Assembly: GCA_964640955.1 (NCBI GenBank)
Contig: CAZXJI010000019.1
Coordinates: 7,913 to 71,912 of the forward strand
Reading direction: 5' to 3'
Length of the DNA: 64,000 bases
Source: CAXXOK01 sp964640955
Lineage (GTDB): Bacteria; Bacillota; Clostridia; Christensenellales; Aristaeellaceae
Shown here: one piece after another, positions 43,377 through 50,685 of the stretch
Numbering within the stretch: position 1 is the stretch's first letter
How the letters are laid out: the number at the start of each line of letters is the position of its first letter
Position numbers and translations under genes: made by a program
The notes under the pieces: generated by a model
Seen by the model: the letters and a program-made list of their open reading frames with translations, nothing else
What the model was told of the DNA's origin: nothing
Database searches by the model: none

Positions 43377-43449
43377 CAGGATATCTCCTTTCCCGGTCGT
43401 GCGATAAACCTTTCTCTTTCCGGCAACCCCGGAAAACCGTCTGGGGAAA

Positions 43450-43482
43450 CCCGCCGGGCTTGCGTCCGCGCGGCCCGGCGGG
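43450..43482 (-). terminator. Terminator of the M42 peptidase operon
   Basis: A 10-bp perfect GC stem (43450-43459 with 43473-43482) is followed by TTTCC on the minus strand, 53 bases after the last M42 stop. Confidence 0.7.
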
Positions 43483-43534
43483 GTCGGTGTGAAAAGTGCG
43501 GATCGGCGATTCCGTCAGGGCCTGCGAAGCTTCG

Positions 43535-44533
43535 TCAGACGATCCCCCGCAGGTACGCCGTCAGCACCTTCTTGGCGCCTTCCATGTCCCGCAGATCGAC
43601 AATCTCGCAGGACGAGTGGACGTTGCGGCAGGGAATGCTCAGCGTGCACACGGGCATGCCGCCGCGGGACAGCTGCATGGAGCCGGCGTCCGTGCCGCCG
43701 AAGGGCAGCACCTCGCGCTGGCAGGCGACCTTCGCGTGCTTGGCGGCGGCGAACAGCCTTTCCACCAGCTCGGGGTTGCTGATGCTGCGCGCGTCCATAA
43801 TCTTGATCGCCGGGCCCTCGCCCAGGTTGACCGCCAGCTTCCTGTCCTCCGGCAGATCGCCGCAGAGCGTTACGTCCAGGGCGATGCCCTCGTCCGGCTC
43901 CACGCTGTAGGCGGCAGTCTGGCTGCCGCGGCAGCCAACCTCCTCCTGGGTGGAGAACACGGCGACGACGGTATTCTGGCAGGCGGGCAGGTCGAGCATC
44001 GTGCTTACCAGCAGGGCGCAGGCGCTGCGGTCGTCCATGGCGGGGGCGGCCATGCGGTGCTTGCCGATCGCAAAGCACGGCTCGGCGAACACGGCCACGT
44101 CGCCGGGCTGTACCATTTTCTGCGCCTCCTCGGCGTCCTTGGCGCCTATGTCGATGTAAAAGGTGCGAAGCGAGCTGGTTTCACCGGGTTTCAGGGGCTG
44201 CTCCACCAGCACGCCCTCGACGCCGTTTTCAAAGCGCACGTGGCGCATGCGCAGGTTGTTCACCATCAGGCCGCCCACGTTGCTTACGCGCAGGAAGCCT
44301 TCCTTTTCCACGTGGGTCACCACCATGCCGATCTGGTCCATGTGCGCCGAAAGCATGATGCGTCTGCCGGTCTTGCCCCGGCCCTTCTTTTCGCAGATCA
44401 GGTTGCCCAGCGCGTCGCGGCGGATGGAATCCACCTTGCCCTTGAGCATCCCCTCGATGATCCCGGCGACCTGGTTTTCGCGCCCCGAGGGGCCGTAAGC
44501 GGAGGTCAGCTGCCTAATAAGTTCCTCCATCAT
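43535..44533 (-). CDS. M42-family metallo-aminopeptidase, third of three
   Basis: A 332-residue cytosolic dinuclear metallopeptidase. Metal ligands are visible in SAHMDQIGMVV (His, near 64), APAMDDRSACAL (Asp, near 165), STQEEVGCRGS (Glu-Glu, near 198), ALDVTLCGD (Asp, near 222) and the C-terminal NVHSSCEIV (His). M42 enzymes form dodecamers and degrade peptides, or act as glutamyl aminopeptidases or endoglucanase-like hydrolases. It follows the second paralogue by 64 bases. Substrate specificity is not predictable. Confidence 0.9.
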   Translation of the reverse strand: MMEELIRQLTSAYGPSGRENQVAGIIEGMLKGKVDSIRRDALGNLICEKKGRGKTGRRIMLSAHMDQIGMVVTHVEKEGFLRVSNVGGLMVNNLRMRHVRFENGVEGVLVEQPLKPGETSSLRTFYIDIGAKDAEEAQKMVQPGDVAVFAEPCFAIGKHRMAAPAMDDRSACALLVSTMLDLPACQNTVVAVFSTQEEVGCRGSQTAAYSVEPDEGIALDVTLCGDLPEDRKLAVNLGEGPAIKIMDARSISNPELVERLFAAAKHAKVACQREVLPFGGTDAGSMQLSRGGMPVCTLSIPCRNVHSSCEIVDLRDMEGAKKVLTAYLRGIV

Positions 44534-44597
44534 CGTTCATCCTTTCTATATTTCCAAAGCTCTCAACGCCGTTCGTCGCTCGTTTGTCCGCGTTCCC

Positions 44598-45626
44598 TCA
44601 CAGGGTCGCAAGCCACGCGCGCACCAGCGCCGCCTGCGCGTCCACGTCCGAAACGGCGCAGACGGAAGCGGGGCTGTGGATGTTGCGGCAGGGCACGCTC
44701 AGCGCGAGCGTCCGGCTGCCCGCGCCCGCGCGCTGCACGGCGCCGGCGTCGTTGCCTCCGGCCACAAATTGCTTCACCTGGCAGGGCACGCCCGCCTTTT
44801 CGGCGGCAGCGAGCATCGCGCGGTACAGCTCCGCGTCCCCGATGGAGGTGTAATCCATAAACGACACGCACACGCCCCCGCCGACGCGGCATACCTGCAG
44901 GGCCTCGGGCGTCTCGCCCAGGTCGTTGGCGGTCGTGCCTTCCAAAATCAACGCGATGTCCGGCTGCACCTTGTAGCCGGCGGCGGTCGCGCCGCGGCAG
45001 CCCACTTCTTCCTGGCTGGTAAAGGCGAATACCAGCTCGCCCGCGTAGGGCGCGTCCAGCAGCCGGAGCAGGTTGTATACGCCCACCCGGTCGTCCAGCG
45101 CCTTGGCGTACACGCACCCGTCGCCGAAGTGCGTATAGGGGGTATCGAAGGTGACCGGCGTTCCGGCGGGGGCGTTTTTCTCGGCCTCGGCCTTGTCTTT
45201 GGCGCCGATATCGATGTACAGCTGGTCGATGGGCAGCACCGCCTTGCGGTCCTCCGGCGTCTGCTGGTGGATGGCCATCGCGCCGATCACGCCCGGCAGG
45301 GCGGGCTTGTCGGGCGCGTCGTAGCCGACCTTCACGCGCTTGGAAACCAGCACGCGCGCGTCCACCCCGCCGATGGTGCGGAAGCGCAAAAGCCCGTCGT
45401 CCGTAGCGGAAACGACGATCAGCCCCACCTCGTCCATATGCGCGGCCAGCATCACCCTGGGCAGGCCGGGTTTGGCCGCCCTGCGCACGGCGATCACGCT
45501 GCCGGTGCCGTCCAGGCTCACGGCATCCTTGCCCAGCATGCGTTCGCACTCGCCCATCACCAACCTGCGCACCGCTTCCTCGCGGCCGCTCAGGCCCTGC
45601 GCCTCGCAAAGGGTTTTCAAGTCCAT
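44598..45626 (-). CDS. M42-family metallo-aminopeptidase, second of three
   Basis: A 342-residue paralogue of its neighbours: AAHMDEVGLIV, KALDDRVGVYNL, TSQEEVGCRGATA and RNIHSPASVC carry the metal residues. Where the others have ALDVT or IMDVS, this copy reads LILEGTTAND, so Glu may replace Asp as metal ligand, a variation seen in some M42 subgroups. The start at 45626 overlaps the upstream gene's stop by ten bases. Substrate specificity may therefore differ from the other two. Confidence 0.9.
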   Translation of the reverse strand: MDLKTLCEAQGLSGREEAVRRLVMGECERMLGKDAVSLDGTGSVIAVRRAAKPGLPRVMLAAHMDEVGLIVVSATDDGLLRFRTIGGVDARVLVSKRVKVGYDAPDKPALPGVIGAMAIHQQTPEDRKAVLPIDQLYIDIGAKDKAEAEKNAPAGTPVTFDTPYTHFGDGCVYAKALDDRVGVYNLLRLLDAPYAGELVFAFTSQEEVGCRGATAAGYKVQPDIALILEGTTANDLGETPEALQVCRVGGGVCVSFMDYTSIGDAELYRAMLAAAEKAGVPCQVKQFVAGGNDAGAVQRAGAGSRTLALSVPCRNIHSPASVCAVSDVDAQAALVRAWLATL

Positions 45627-46696
45627 AGCTCGTCGTCCCACCCTTCGTCGATCTCCGCGGCGAACGCCGCCACCAGCCGCCCGCATTCCCTCAGGGCGTT
45701 CATGTCCAGCAGTTCCACCGTCGTATGCATGTATTTCAGCGGCAGGTCGATCAGCACGCAGGGGACGCCCTCGCGGGCGATCTGCACGGCGTCGGTATCG
45801 GTGCCGGTGCGCTGCTCGGCCTGCTCCAGGTTCAGCTTCACGCCGTTGCGCTCGGCCGATTTTTGAAGCCTCTCCAGCAGCTTGTACTGGATGAAGGGGC
45901 CGTAGGTGGCGGCGGGCGCGTCCAGGGGCACGGTGCTGTCCGGCCGGCTGGCGGGGATGGGCGCGTGGCTTACGTCCATGATAATCGCCAGGTCGGGGGC
46001 CGCGTTGTGGGCGGCCACCTTCGCCCCGCGGATGCCCACCTCCTCCTGCGTGGTGCAGGCGAACACCACCTCGGAGGCGTGGCGCATGCGCTTCAGGTGC
46101 TCGGCCGCCTCCAGCATCACCCCGATGCAGGCGCGGTCGTCCATCGTTTTGCTGGCGGCGCGGTCGTTCAAAAGGCCCACGGCGGGGCCGTTGAGCGTAA
46201 TCAGGTCGCCCACGCGCACGTACCTCTTCACCTTTTCCACCGGCAGGCCCAGATCCACGTAGAGATCCTCACGCTTGTAGTTCTGCTTGCGCTCCTCGTC
46301 GGTCAGCAGGTGGGGCGGCTTGGCGCCCACCACGCCTGGGAGCGGCATGGGCTTGCCGTTTAAGGCGTGACCGTGCACGGTCACCACCGCGGCGGGCAGG
46401 ATGCGGGGATCCACGCCCCCCACGTTGCCCATGCGCAGGGAGCCGTCCTTCAGGATATCCGCCACCATCAGGGCGATCTCGTCCATATGCGCGCACATCA
46501 GAATGCGGGGAGCGCGCCCCCCGCGCGCGGGCGGGTCGGTTGGCTTCACGGTCGCCAGCACGTTGTACAGCGGGTCGATCGTCACGCTGTCGCAAAGCGG
46601 CGCGAAGCGCGCTTCCATCCATTTGGCAATGTCGCGCTCGTGCCCGCTGGGGCCGAACAGGACACCGGCCTCTTTGAGGTAGTTCAATATGTCCAT
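45617..46696 (-). CDS. M42-family metallo-aminopeptidase, first of three
   Basis: A 359-residue paralogue with CAHMDEIALMV, KTMDDRACIGVML, CTTQEEVGIRGAKV, IIMDVSHAP and YMHTTVELL as the metal-binding set. It is the longest copy. The start at 46696 has AAGG about ten bases upstream; upstream extensions cross the promoter. It is the first gene of the operon and is expressed from the promoter at 46830-46858. Confidence 0.9.
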   Translation of the reverse strand: MDILNYLKEAGVLFGPSGHERDIAKWMEARFAPLCDSVTIDPLYNVLATVKPTDPPARGGRAPRILMCAHMDEIALMVADILKDGSLRMGNVGGVDPRILPAAVVTVHGHALNGKPMPLPGVVGAKPPHLLTDEERKQNYKREDLYVDLGLPVEKVKRYVRVGDLITLNGPAVGLLNDRAASKTMDDRACIGVMLEAAEHLKRMRHASEVVFACTTQEEVGIRGAKVAAHNAAPDLAIIMDVSHAPIPASRPDSTVPLDAPAATYGPFIQYKLLERLQKSAERNGVKLNLEQAEQRTGTDTDAVQIAREGVPCVLIDLPLKYMHTTVELLDMNALRECGRLVAAFAAEIDEGWDDELWT

Positions 46697-46829
46697 TGGG
46701 GTACCGCCTTTCTGTACGATACGGCAGGGCGCGCCTTCCCCCGCGGCGGCGCGGACAGGCGGCCCGGCTCCGGCCGGCCGGCTGCGGTATGCTGCGGGCG
46801 GGTGCGCCCGGGATATCGGCGATAGCGTT

Positions 46830-46858
46830 ATTATACTCGCTTCCTTTTGCGCACGCAA
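46830..46858 (-). promoter_or_regulatory. Promoter of the M42 peptidase operon
   Basis: TTGCGT (46853-46858) and TATAAT (46830-46835) are 17 bp apart on the minus strand. Confidence 0.8.
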
Positions 46859-46877
46859 GGCAACGGGGCGGCGCGCG

Positions 46878-46905
46878 TTGACAAGCGGACGCGGCGGCGT
46901 ATAAT
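46878..46905 (+). promoter_or_regulatory. Promoter of the rubredoxin operon
   Basis: Perfect TTGACA (46878-46883) and TATAAT (46900-46905) boxes lie 16 bp apart. Confidence 0.88.
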
Positions 46906-46920
46906 GAAAGCGATCGGTCG

Positions 46921-46945
46921 CTTTTCTCCCGTTCGCGGAGAAAAG
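46921..46945 (+). promoter_or_regulatory. Leader hairpin of the rubredoxin transcript
   Basis: A perfect 9-bp stem (CTTTTCTCC with GGAGAAAAG) encloses seven bases about 66 bases before the start codon. It is too far from the ribosome binding site to block it directly, so mRNA stability is one possibility. Confidence 0.4.
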
Positions 46946-47011
46946 TGACGCCCGTCCGGTTTCGCATTCGAAAAAACGGTTTATTCCCATATTCGGAAGG
47001 AGGATACGACC

Positions 47012-47170
47012 ATGAAGAAGTATGTATGCTCGGTTTGCGGTTACATCTACGACGAGGCCGAAGGTATCCCCGACGACGGCATCGCCCCCGGCACCCTGTT
47101 CGCCGATCTGCCCGAGGATTGGGTTTGCCCCCTGTGCGGCGCCGGCAAGGACGAGTTCGAAGAACAGTAA
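47012..47170 (+). CDS. Rubredoxin
   Basis: A 52-residue iron protein with the canonical two CxxCG knuckles: YVCSVCGYIYDEAEG (Cys6, Cys9) and WVCPLCGAGKDEFE (Cys39, Cys42). It carries one electron at a [Fe(S-Cys)4] site and works with oxygen- or peroxide-reducing enzymes in anaerobes. The start has GGAGG. Strong promoter and small size suggest high expression. Confidence 0.97.
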   Translation: MKKYVCSVCGYIYDEAEGIPDDGIAPGTLFADLPEDWVCPLCGAGKDEFEEQ

Positions 47171-47279
47171 ACCCCAAACGCCCGCGGGACGCGCGCCACG
47201 CAGCGCCCGCGGGCGTTTCGCTGCCCGGGCGGACGCACGCCCGTCCGGGCCGGACGCCATATAGAAGGAGGCCATGCCT

Positions 47280-47912
47280 ATGAAGCAGTACGTTTGCTTC
47301 GTCTGCGGCTATCTGTACGACCCGGCCGCGGGCGTCCTCACCTCCGGGGTCGCGCCGGGCACGCCCTGGGCACGGCTGCCCGGGAACTGGGTCTGTCCGC
47401 GCTGCGGCGCCGCGAAGGCGGCCTTCGCCCCGCGGGAAACCGCCGCCGCGCCGCTCCCGCCCGAAAACCTTTCGCCGCTTGAGACCGCCGCCCTGTGCTC
47501 GGGTCTGGCGCGCGGATGCGAAAAGCAGTACCTGCCCGAGCAGGCCGCGCTGTTTACCCGGCTGGCGGAGTATTTCACGTCGGTCGCGCCCAGGCCGGAC
47601 GAGGCGGGCTTCGCCGAGCTGCAAAGCGCCGCGCAGGCCGACCTGGACGACGCTTTTCCCGCCGCCAAAGCCGCTGCCGAAGCGCAGGGCGACCGGGGCG
47701 CGCAACGCGCGCTGGTCTGGGGCGACAAGGTGACCCGCATCCAGAAATCCCTGCTGGCCCGCTACCAAAAACAGGGCGAGGCGCTTTTGGAAGGGCAGAA
47801 CGTGTACGTCTGCTCCATCTGCGGCTTTATCGCCGTGGGAAGCGCGCCGCCCGCGCTGTGCCCCGTATGCAAGGCGCCCGATTGGAAATTCGAGAAAACG
47901 CAAGGGAGGTAA
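47280..47912 (+). CDS. Two-rubredoxin-site protein with a degenerate rubrerythrin-like core
   Basis: A 210-residue protein with a rubredoxin site at each end: YVCFVCGYLYDP..WVCPRCGAAK (residues 5-43) and YVCSICGFIAVG..ALCPVCKAPDWKFE (near 175-205). The middle (about 60-165) looks like the helical core of rubrerythrins (GLARGCEKQYLPEQAALFTRLAEYF) but lacks the ExxH di-iron ligands and contains no His at all. It therefore probably has no peroxidase centre and may be an electron shuttle or structural partner. ATG at 47280 has AGGAGG eight bases upstream. It is cotranscribed with rubredoxin. Confidence 0.8.
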   Translation: MKQYVCFVCGYLYDPAAGVLTSGVAPGTPWARLPGNWVCPRCGAAKAAFAPRETAAAPLPPENLSPLETAALCSGLARGCEKQYLPEQAALFTRLAEYFTSVAPRPDEAGFAELQSAAQADLDDAFPAAKAAAEAQGDRGAQRALVWGDKVTRIQKSLLARYQKQGEALLEGQNVYVCSICGFIAVGSAPPALCPVCKAPDWKFEKTQGR

Positions 47913-47916
47913 AGCC

Positions 47917-48393
47917 ATGTACGCCGTTCGCAACCTTCGTTTATGCACCAAGGACTGCCTTTGCCTCTACGTGTGCCCCACCGGGGCCACGGACACCGAG
48001 AACAGCGTCATCGACCGGGCCAAATGCACCGGCTGCGGCCTGTGCGCCGCGTCCTGCCCGTCGGGCGCCATCACCATGGCGCCCGACGTCCTGCCGCCCC
48101 AGCAGCCCCGCCGGCCCGAAACGGTCGCCGCCATGCGGAAGCTTTCCCAAAGCAAAAGCGCGCAGGAAGCCGCCGCTTCCGCACTGCCGGGCGCGCTGGC
48201 CGCCGCGCTGGCCCGCTCCGACCGCATCATGGCCGAGGATCTGCTCCGGGAATCGGGCTACATGCTGCCCCAGAGCGCGAACGTCCGCGCCGTGCTCCGT
48301 TCCCTGCTCGCCCGGCCGCAGGGAGAGGGCTTCCCGCGGGAAGCGGCGGAGAAGCTGCTGGCCACCCTGCCGTTCAACGAACCGGAGGCGTAG
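47917..48393 (+). CDS. 4Fe-4S ferredoxin with a C-terminal helical extension
   Basis: A 158-residue protein with two ferredoxin-type Cys clusters: CTKDCLCLYVCPTGA (residues 10-24) and CTGCGLCAASCPSGAI (near 37-52). The first cluster has unusual spacing, with Cys at 10, 14, 16 and 20. The C-terminal 100 residues are helical (ALPGALAAALARSDRIMAEDLL) and unlike a standard ferredoxin. It starts five bases after the rubrerythrin-like gene, with GGGAGG, and likely passes electrons within the operon. The extension's function is unknown. Confidence 0.85.
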   Translation: MYAVRNLRLCTKDCLCLYVCPTGATDTENSVIDRAKCTGCGLCAASCPSGAITMAPDVLPPQQPRRPETVAAMRKLSQSKSAQEAAASALPGALAAALARSDRIMAEDLLRESGYMLPQSANVRAVLRSLLARPQGEGFPREAAEKLLATLPFNEPEA

Positions 48394-48439
48394 GCGTTTC
48401 GGAGGGTTTCCCCCTCCCTATCTTCGGATGCATACCGTC

Positions 48440-48470
48440 AAAGGCGCCGCCTGCAACAGGCGGCGCCTTT
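48440..48470 (+). terminator. Terminator of the rubredoxin/ferredoxin operon
   Basis: A perfect 14-bp inverted repeat (48440-48453 with 48457-48470) beginning AAAGG and ending CCTTT lies 46 bases after the ferredoxin stop. Confidence 0.82.
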
Positions 48471-48506
48471 GGGTGTCAAAAAAACCTGGTTTTGCAGACT
48501 CCCTGC

Positions 48507-48753
48507 CAGCCTGTTCAAAAAGCCCGAGATGCTAGGAAGCAAGGGTGGCAAGGGGCAACCGAAACGAGCGCGTGCCCTGTGGGCACAGCCGCGAAGCGGC
48601 TAGCGAGATAAGGTTGAGACGTTTTGCAGAGCAGCGCGACCGGCAGGGAAGCGATGCGACAACAAAACGGACGGGTTGAGCTTACTCGTTCGTAAGTGAT
48701 ACCCCTTGCCATCCCGCCGCTGACAACGCAGATTGTGCTTTTTCAGCAGGCTG
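48507..48753. mobile_element. MITE-like element with 17-bp terminal inverted repeats
   Basis: The ends, CAGCCTGTTCAAAAAGC (48507-48523) and the reverse complement of CAGCCTGCTGAAAAAGC (48737-48753), match at 15 of 17 positions. The 247-bp interior encodes no plausible protein. A diverged copy of the right end (48681-48750) is at 30576-30646. Size, terminal repeats and multiple copies fit a non-autonomous transposable or extragenic palindromic element. No clear target duplication is visible. Confidence 0.7.
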
Positions 48754-48783
48754 AGGCGCCGTCTGCAACAGGCGGCGTCTTTT
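48754..48783 (+). terminator. Second terminator-like hairpin, near-copy of the one at 48440
   Basis: A 12-bp stem with two G-T pairs (48754-48765 with 48769-48780) is followed by TTT. Its core closely matches the terminator at 48440-48470, so the two flank the MITE-like element. Confidence 0.65.
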
Positions 48784-48792
48784 CCGTTCGCC

Positions 48793-49152
48793 CTATTCCC
48801 CGCCCGGCTTGGGAAAGCTGCGCAGGTAGACGCGGTTGCGGTCGGGGTCCAGAAAGCACAGGTTGCGCGCGCCCCAGGGGCGATCCTCGGGCGGGGAGAC
48901 GATTTCGACCCCCATGCCGAGCAACCGCCGGTATTCCGCGTCCACGTCCGCAACCGTGAACGCCAGGCACATGTTCTGATTCAGGTTGTTCTTCACGCTT
49001 CCGTCGTTATACACCGTCAGCGCCGTTTCCCCCGCGGGCAGGAACTGATGCACGGGATCGTCGCTTCCGTTCTCCATGCCGAACAGCGCTTTGTAAAAAT
49101 CCGCCAGCCTCCGCACGTCGTTGGTCAGCAGGCTCACCTCGCCGATTTTCAA
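48793..49152 (-). CDS. VOC-superfamily (glyoxalase/bleomycin-resistance-like) protein
   Basis: A 119-residue vicinal-oxygen-chelate fold protein: MKIGEVSLLTNDVRRLADFYKALFGM at the start and LAFTVADVDAEYRRLLGMGVEI plus NLCFLDPDRNRVYLRSF later. Members include isomerases, dioxygenases and antibiotic-binding proteins. Metal ligands are uncertain (Glu5 in IGEV is one candidate). A TATAAT with TGG (49200-49205) on the minus strand is a probable extended -10 promoter. Confidence 0.85.
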   Translation of the reverse strand: MKIGEVSLLTNDVRRLADFYKALFGMENGSDDPVHQFLPAGETALTVYNDGSVKNNLNQNMCLAFTVADVDAEYRRLLGMGVEIVSPPEDRPWGARNLCFLDPDRNRVYLRSFPKPGGE

Positions 49153-49199
49153 CCGTCCCCCCTCCTTATATCGCTCGTTTGGACGTTCCGTTTACCGCC

Positions 49200-49228
49200 A
49201 TTATACCATCCCGGACGACGCTTCGCAC
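49200..49228 (-). promoter_or_regulatory. Extended -10 promoter of the VOC gene
   Basis: TATAAT (49200-49205) preceded by TGG on the minus strand; the -35 region is weak (GTGCGA). Confidence 0.5.
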
Positions 49229-49241
49229 GCGCCCGTTCCGT

Positions 49242-49270
49242 TTGACAGGCTTTGCGGCGGATGGTAAAAT
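49242..49270 (+). promoter_or_regulatory. Promoter of the DUF4282 gene
   Basis: TTGACA (49242-49247) and TAAAAT (49265-49270) are separated by 17 bp, with TGG before the -10. Confidence 0.8.
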
Positions 49271-49325
49271 AAGGCTGATTTCTCCGATCGTTCATATCCC
49301 CTGCACCGGAAAGGAAGTGCGCAGT

Positions 49326-50039
49326 ATGCAACTGTCTTCCCTGGGGTATTATTCCACCGCTCCGCTGGTCGGCTCGGGCGTCGCGCTGGTCGTGGCGCTG
49401 GTGGGCGCGATCGCCGCCGTGTTCCTCTTTCTGAACCCCAAAAACAAAGACCGCTACACGGGCTTTATGCAGCGGCTGTCCGCGCACCTGAATTTCGAAC
49501 GGTTTCTGCTTTCTTCGATCCTCAAGTTCCTCTACGCCTTCGGCGTGCTGTACTGCGTCGTTTACGGGCTGGTATTGCTTTTCTCGGGCTCGGTGCTGAC
49601 GGGGATCGCCACGGCGGTGCTCGCGCCCGTGGCGCTGCGCGTGGCGTTTGAGCAGCTGATGCTGCTTTTCGCCATCCGGGAGGAAACGGCCGAGACCAAC
49701 GCGCTTCTGCGCCGCATGCAGGGAGGCGCGCCCCAGCAGGGCACCGGCCGGCCGCAGCAGCCGGTTCCGCCCTCCGCGCCGCGTTACGATAGCCGTTCCG
49801 CCGTCCACCCCAACGCGAACGCGGGTTACGGCTACGCCGCGCCCCAGCAGCCCCAGCAGCCCCGGCAAACCCCCGGCGATGCCACGCGCCGCTATGCGCC
49901 CGTACGCCCCGGCGAATACCAGAACGCGCCCCGTCAGGGATACCCCACGGGATACGCCCGCCCCGACGCCGCGCCGGCCCGGCCCGCCGAAACCGCCGCG
50001 CGTCCCCCGCAGCAGGGCGGTACCCCGGGCACGCCGTAA
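49326..50039 (+). CDS. DUF4282-type membrane protein with a Pro/Gln-rich tail
   Basis: A 237-residue protein with one N-terminal membrane helix (VGSGVALVVALVGAIAAVFLFL), then a DUF4282-like core (LNFERFLLSSILKFLYAFGVLY, then VALRVAFEQLMLLFAIREETAETNALL). From residue 130 it becomes a long low-complexity tail rich in Pro, Gln, Ala and Arg (PQQPQQPRQTP). The tail resembles disordered cell-envelope regions. Function is unknown. A GC hairpin at 50067-50103 lies downstream. Confidence 0.75.
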   Translation: MQLSSLGYYSTAPLVGSGVALVVALVGAIAAVFLFLNPKNKDRYTGFMQRLSAHLNFERFLLSSILKFLYAFGVLYCVVYGLVLLFSGSVLTGIATAVLAPVALRVAFEQLMLLFAIREETAETNALLRRMQGGAPQQGTGRPQQPVPPSAPRYDSRSAVHPNANAGYGYAAPQQPQQPRQTPGDATRRYAPVRPGEYQNAPRQGYPTGYARPDAAPARPAETAARPPQQGGTPGTP

Positions 50040-50066
50040 AACAGGCCCTGGTTCGCCGCTTTCCCC

Positions 50067-50103
50067 GCGCCCCGCGCCGCCCGAAGGGCCCGTCGCGGGG
50101 CGC
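50067..50103 (+). terminator. GC-rich hairpin after the DUF4282 gene
   Basis: A 10-bp perfect stem (50067-50076 with 50094-50103) with a further inner GCCC/GGGC pair, but no T-tract. Confidence 0.45.
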
Positions 50104-50171
50104 GCTGCGTACCGGGCAAAGCGCCCCCGGAATCGCTTGCAAAACCCGGCAAACCCCCGCGCCGCACGCGA

Positions 50172-50200
50172 TTGACGGCGTTCGCCTTCCGTGGTATGAT
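50172..50200 (+). promoter_or_regulatory. Promoter of tRNA-Leu
   Basis: TTGACG (50172-50177) and TATGAT (50195-50200) are 17 bp apart; the tRNA begins 14 bases after the -10 box. Confidence 0.8.
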
Positions 50201-50213
50201 GAGGCGGTGCGTT

Positions 50214-50295
50214 GCGGGCATGGTGGAATGGCAGACACAAAGGACTTAAAATCCTTCGCTTCGGCGTGCGGGTTCGACTCCCGCTGCCCGCACCA
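50214..50295 (+). tRNA. tRNA-Leu (anticodon UAA), CCA encoded
   Basis: The acceptor stem GCGGGCA pairs with TGCCCGC. The anticodon loop CTTAAAA on an AAGGA/TCCTT stem gives anticodon TAA. A variable arm (CGCTTCGGCG) and a T-loop GGTTCGACTCC confirm a class II tRNA. The 3' CCA is encoded at 50293-50295. It reads UUA and UUG leucine codons. Confidence 0.96.
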
Positions 50296-50302
50296 ACAGT
50301 TT

Positions 50303-50335
50303 CCATCTTCTTTATCGGTTACGAAGAGAAGATGG
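50303..50335 (+). terminator. Hairpin downstream of tRNA-Leu
   Basis: A perfect 9-bp inverted repeat (CCATCTTCT with AGAAGATGG) lies eight bases after the tRNA, followed by ATTATTATT. It is a plausible but weak terminator. Confidence 0.5.
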
Positions 50336-50393
50336 ATTATTATTGCAAATATATGTATAATAAAATCAAGAATTATACTAAGGAGGTATTGTG

Positions 50394-50633
50394 ATGACAA
50401 AGTACGATTTACCCAATTTGCTATACGATACGCTTAAGAACCTTGGGGGCCGCGCAAACATCGTCAGCATATGCAGATCGTTCTGGCAGCAGTACCATAA
50501 CGAGCTTCTAGATTCTGGTGACTTGTTTTACACATGGCAATATGATATTCGTTGGGCAGCAACTAATCTTCGCAAATCCAAGAAAATGAAAGCGGCTGAT
50601 GATAGTATTAAGGGTATATGGGAGTTAGCCTAA
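50394..50633 (+). CDS. Small winged-helix (HARE-HTH/Mrr_N-like) protein on an AT-rich island
   Basis: A 79-residue protein, MTKYDLPNLLYDTLKNLGGRANIVSICRSFWQ..., ending with KGIWELA. The pattern of helices followed by a C-terminal GIWEL resembles winged-helix domains found in restriction-related (Mrr-type) and HARE-HTH proteins. AGGAGG lies seven bases before the ATG at 50394. Its composition is much more AT-rich than the neighbours, and it lies directly behind a tRNA gene, a classic integration site. It may be a remnant of a transferred defence or regulatory gene. Confidence 0.75.
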   Translation: MTKYDLPNLLYDTLKNLGGRANIVSICRSFWQQYHNELLDSGDLFYTWQYDIRWAATNLRKSKKMKAADDSIKGIWELA

Positions 50634-50685
50634 CAGTTCCCACTAGTCATCAACCAATTTGAAAAAACTGGGAGGCCTGTCGCCC

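Larger units (their letters stand above)
46697..47011. other. Divergent promoter region, M42 operon versus rubredoxin operon
   Basis: No gene is seen. It holds two good promoters back to back (46830-46858 minus and 46878-46905 plus) and a leader hairpin of the rubredoxin transcript (46921-46945). Confidence 0.6.

Noticed and set aside
48515..48712. Peptide frame containing ARGITYERV, also partly present near 30600
   Set aside because: It lies in a repeat element, lacks a ribosome binding site and changes at random between copies.
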